In this document: piece by piece, positions 59,741-63,096 of the stretch | How positions within the stretch are numbered: the first letter of the stretch is position 1 | Layout of the letters: every line of letters begins with the position of its first letter | Source of the DNA: Darksidea phi | Taxonomy: Eukaryota > Ascomycota > Dothideomycetes > Pleosporales > Lentitheciaceae | NCBI GenBank assembly: GCA_030770425.1 | Contig: JASJFT010000248.1 | Location: 1-63,096, forward strand | DNA: 63,096 nucleotides | Direction of reading: 5' to 3' | Made by a program: the position numbers and the translations under genes | The notes under the pieces: generated by a model | Databases searched by the model: none | What the model was told of the DNA's origin: nothing | The model's input: the letters and a program-made list of their open reading frames with translations, nothing else

Positions 59741-61618
59741 TTAAGTTCCCTTCCCAATCCGCTCCAAACGTATCATCTCCAGACGTTTCTTTTCAGTATC
59801 AATTCCCGTATCAATCTGCTCATGCACTGTTCTGAGTGCAAAGCGCTTGATGAACAACCCCACAATTAAACAAAATGCGGAAAGAGAGGTATAGAAAATC
59901 CACATTACGGAAAGGCTCTCTGCATAGGCATTCTGAACAATAGGCCTGTGTACTTGCGGCAAGTCTCTAATTCGTGGGATGTTTGCAACGGCTTGAGCGC
60001 CCGAGAACAATCTAGCCGTATCATTGCCTAGGATACGTTCAAGCATTGGCCGTTTAGAGTCGATCTGGCGTTGGAAGATGACTCCACCGACGATAATGGA
60101 TACAGCGGTAGCAACATTGCGCAGAAAATTAAATGTCGCGGTTGCGCTTGCAATGTTGTGAGGGGAGACCATTGCTTGTAGAGCGACGAGTGGGGCTTGG
60201 AAATTTGGACCAACGCCAACTGCTGCAATGGTTTGATAGATGATGACTTTTGCCCATGATGATGTCGTAGATAGATTGATGAATAGGCCATGGCCGACGG
60301 TCATTAGGACGAGTCCAGTATAGATTGGCCAAAGATAGTTTCCATCCTTCCGGATGAAAACTCCTGCAGCTATAGAAGCTGCTGAAGTCGAGATAGTTGT
60401 GGGAAGGAAGTAGATTCCGGAAAACAGTGGAGTCGCCACGAGGATAGCCTGGAAATATAGAGGAAGAAAGTAAGACCCGGATATGAGAACTAGTCCATGA
60501 ATGAAGCATACAACAAGTGTTGCACAGCTACTAGACTGACGGAAAACATTCATGGGCATGAGTGGGTTTGGTGAATAAAGTGCCTCCCACAACACAAATA
60601 AGGCCAGTGTCACAGAGCCGAAGGTGATTAGACATATCGTGACGACCGAGTTCCAAGAAGAAATGGCGCCGAGTTCTAGACCGAAGAGAACGAGAACGGT
60701 ACCGGCGATGATCAATGAGGTTCCAATCCAATCGACAAGAATGATTCCTTCTTTGAATCGAGTCCGCGGGGTTTTGATGTCCAGATAAAGAATTGTGACC
60801 ACAAAGGCCAGTGCGCAAATAGGCAAATTGATGTAAAAGCACCATCTCCAAGTAGCTTTCTCGGTAAATACTCCACTATGAGTAGGTGTGAGTACCTGTG
60901 AACGAACAGCAGAGAGCGAGATACGTACCCTAGAATGGGACCCAGTGCTAGTGCTATTGCCCATACAATCTCAACGATCGCTAGATATGCTGCTCGGTCT
61001 CTGCAGAATGTAATCAATAAAAAGTGAGTTTAAATATGACAAGGGATCAGGTTACCTTTCACTGAAAATATCGCTGATGATAATCTGGGCAAGAACTATA
61101 ATCCCCCCTCCTCCAGCACCTTGCAGCGTGCGCCCAGCTAATAGCATACCCATAGATACACTAGTTGCAGCAATCAAACTGCCAATAAAGAACATGAAGT
61201 TGGAAATAAGAAGCAAAGGCTTCCGTCCCCACACGTCGCTAAGTCTGGCCAGCGAAGGACTGAAGACAGCCGATGCGAGCAAATAGGATGAGCCAACCCA
61301 GACATATCCCACTGCTGAGTTGAATTTCTCCGAAATAGTCGGTGCGGCGGTTGCAATAATGGTCTGTAAATATCGTCAAGATGCTTGTATTTTTGCCAGA
61401 ATGCACACACCTACGTACCGTGTCTAACGCTGCAACAAATACGACGATCTTTCTGCTCTTTCAGTAAATACCTTTGCGGGTACCAAGATGTTACTAACAC
61501 ATAAGGCTAACATAATAACGGCGACGCGTAGCCCACTGCGCTCTATGTCCTGTTCGACAGGACGGGTCGGAGACGACCTTGACCGAACAGAATGCCTTCG
61601 TGAACTTGTTGTCGTCAT
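59741..61618 (-). CDS. MFS transporter, drug:H+ antiporter family DHA2 (14 membrane segments)
   Basis: Coding sequence is complement(join(59741..60875, 60929..61000, 61056..61363, 61419..61448, 61499..61618)), 554 residues. Introns are 50, 55, 55 and 53 nt with GT...AG ends. Exon 2 encodes only ten residues (IVVFVAALDT). Joined exons give LALCIVVFVAALDTTIIATA for the first helix, then SDVWGRKPLL (MFS signature loop), LAGRTLQGAGGGGI, RDRAAYLAIVEIVWAIALA and ALGPILGGVFTEKATWRW, the motifs of 14-helix DHA2 exporters. The tail is cytoplasmic and charged. These proteins sit in the plasma or vacuolar membrane and export drugs or secondary metabolites by proton antiport; the substrate here is unknown. 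I preferred the MTTTSS start at 61618 to an upstream ATG at 61648. No biosynthetic genes adjoin it. Confidence 0.93.
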
Positions 61619-62111
61619 GCTGACTTGTCCAAAAGCAAGGAAATCCAATATTCCGTAGGCAAGATTATCTTAGGCTTAAGTCTCGGCGAGCGTTAGAGTA
61701 TAACTCTTCCCGAAGGTGAGAACAACGATGTAGAAACTCGTGGAAATCGGGATGGTTAGAGACTAGAAGCTGAAGCAACGTATGGAATTCTAACCACTAT
61801 CGCTAAAATTTCCTTTTACGGCAGGTGCGGTGTGGGCGCTACATAGTACAATGCGATTGGCCTGATCGGAATATAGACCTCGAAGTGGGGCGGCGAAACA
61901 GCATGCTCACACGGCCTCTCGTGGGGCAGAAAAAGCCGGCACTAAGCACAGGCTACCACACCTCGCAAAATGAGCTTTGTAGGTATTTTTGATTAGCGCA
62001 ACCGTTTATATAGGATCGTTATTGGACCTCAGAGTATCAATTTGTATTGAAAATATGCGTAAAAATTCGATATCACGGTCTCAACTGCCAAGTTGGTACA
62101 AGGGGGGCTCA
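61619..62111. promoter_or_regulatory. Upstream region of the DHA2 transporter gene
   Basis: This is about 490 bases of normal-composition, gene-free sequence between the transporter start and the inverted repeat of the DNA transposon at 62112. It must contain the promoter of the transporter (minus strand). I see no distinctive operator. The transposon's insertion about 0.5 kb upstream could influence expression. Confidence 0.4.
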
Positions 62112-63060
62112 TGTACGGGCTGCCTCCCCCCCCCCCAACCCCTGTCGCCGCCACCAAGCTTGGCAAAAAGACACCTGTTTTCTCAGCTCTCCTAAAGGTA
62201 GGTCCCCTCAATCAAAAAATGCCCTCTCTACACAGAATCCGCGCCCGCGACAGCCAGTAACACTCCGAAAGCTCTAAGGAATCGTCTAGTCTAGGCTTAA
62301 GCTTATATTAATTAGAACGATTAGTAGTAGTTACGGGTTATATAGATAGATAAGTACTTAATAGTCTATAGCTATAGGTAGATATACGTTATTTAGTATA
62401 TAGAGGAGAAGTATAAGCTACCTTACTATAAACTAAAGTTCCGCGGATACTTAGTATAGATAATCTAGGGCTATATTACTAGTTAGTAGAAGAGTCCTAT
62501 AGTTATTTTTAAGAAGGAGTAGAGGAAGGTTAATAGAGAGGTCTATTAGTAGTATATTATCCCTATTACCTATACCTCTAAGGGCTCTATTTAGCTACTA
62601 ATTCTAATAGAAGATAGCTCTATAGTCTATATAGCCCGGGCTACTTAGACTCTTTATAAGTAGCTTAGGATCCTATAGATAATCTAGCCTACTACCTTAC
62701 CTAGTTTAAACCCTATTAAGAATATTTAGCGGCTACTTAAGTACTAACTTAGTAGGCGGTTTCCTAAAATAGTATAGGATGTTCGGCGCTATATAGAGGA
62801 GGAGTAGGCTAAAATTAAGCTACCTAATTTCTTAAAGTATATATAGAATATAAGGGAGCGCTACTAGGCTATAATCGACGCTAAGGGCGGCCCTACAAAG
62901 TAGTAGATAGTGGTAGATAGTTGAAAAAACAGGTGTCTTTTTTACCAAGCTTGGTGGCGGCGACAGGGGGGGGGGGGGGGGGGGGGGCCCCCGGTGGGGG
63001 CCCCCCGTTTTTGGGGGGGGGGGGGGGGGGGGCGGGGGGGTGTGTGGATGGCAGCCCGGG
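62112..63060 (+). mobile_element. Tc1/mariner DNA transposon with long inverted repeats, RIP-mutated transposase
   Basis: Inverted repeats lie at about 62112-62185 and 62923-63060. The best-matched inner 47 bases read CCTGTCGCCGCCACCAAGCT and then GACACCTGTTTT on the left. The outer parts contain a homopolymer C/G tract of very different length on the two sides. Between them, from about 62285 to 62880, the DNA is RIP-mutated. At 62703-62741 it reads SLNPIKNI, stop, RLLK, the damaged form of DLNPIENIWRLLK of Tc1/mariner transposases. At about 62611-62650 the frame IVYIARAT fits the PVHTARAT block after the second catalytic Asp. The inverted repeats themselves keep CA and TG. It differs from the remnant at 45020-46040. 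Confidence 0.85.
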
Positions 63061-63096
63061 TTCCGGGCCCCCCATGGTGGGCGGTGGGCGGGTATG
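62967..63096. other. Poly-G, low-quality contig end
   Basis: Runs of more than twenty G and alternating G and C blocks are inconsistent with the cleaner C tract at 62125-62136 of the matching inverted repeat. The likely cause is sequencing or assembly error at a homopolymer inside a hairpin. Open frames rich in Pro or Gly here are meaningless. Confidence 0.75.

Noticed and set aside
62029..62211. A short open frame rich in Gly, mirrored by one at 62893-63075
   Set aside because: Both are translations of the transposon's inverted repeats and homopolymer tracts, not genes.

Overview
The window looks like one contig of a filamentous ascomycete (Pezizomycotina). Intact genes have short introns (44-62 nt, GTNNGT...YAG). 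There is an NLR-type gene with a fungal PNP_UDP domain, a DHA2-class drug transporter and a 2EXR/F-box-like protein. About three quarters of the DNA carries the signature of repeat-induced point mutation (RIP): CA and TG dinucleotides are almost gone and replaced by TA.

Positions 76 to about 44285 are one AT-rich block of dead LTR retrotransposons, so saturated with C-to-T and G-to-A changes that ATG codons hardly exist. It resolves into nested Ty3/gypsy elements with exact LTRs. Element A (+, 268-bp LTRs, 76-16539) is interrupted by chromovirus B (+, 186-bp LTRs, 3562-12140, TSD TTTAA). A sits at the truncated end of D1 (-, 16540-21300). D1 abuts E (-, 21301-23563 and 35289-36397). E is split by a second copy of B, called B' (-, 23569-35283, TSD TCTTC), which is itself split by C (+, 25475-28606, TSD TCTAT), an internally deleted relative of A. 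D2 (-, 36403-43270, 177-bp LTRs, TSD ATTTA) is a complete relative of D1 and contains a 408-bp hairpin MITE (37902-38309) flanked by TA. 43276-44285 is unclassified mutated DNA.

From about 44286 to 62280 is ordinary-composition DNA with a few genes and further mutated islands: a Tc1/mariner remnant (45020-46040, -); an intact three-exon membrane glycoprotein gene (46866-48684, -); a 391-bp tandem duplication of its start and upstream region showing early RIP (48670-49451); an NLR-type gene (PNP domain plus NB-ARC) whose 3' two thirds are mutated while its 5' end is not (49450-50909, -); a 5'-truncated membrane protein gene (53029-54781, +); an intact 2EXR/F-box-like gene (55541-56440, +); a second mutated PNP-domain fragment (56470-56769, -); an AnmK-like fragment (59057-59419, -); and an intact five-exon DHA2 MFS transporter (59741-61618, -).

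The right end is a second Tc1/mariner remnant (+) with long terminal inverted repeats (about 62112-62185 and 62923-63060). It runs into poly-G sequence that looks like poor-quality contig end. The window does not encode one pathway. It is a RIP-scoured heterochromatin-like block next to a gene-poor, rapidly changing border with self/non-self-type (NLR) gene relics. No CRISPR, rRNA or tRNA gene was seen.
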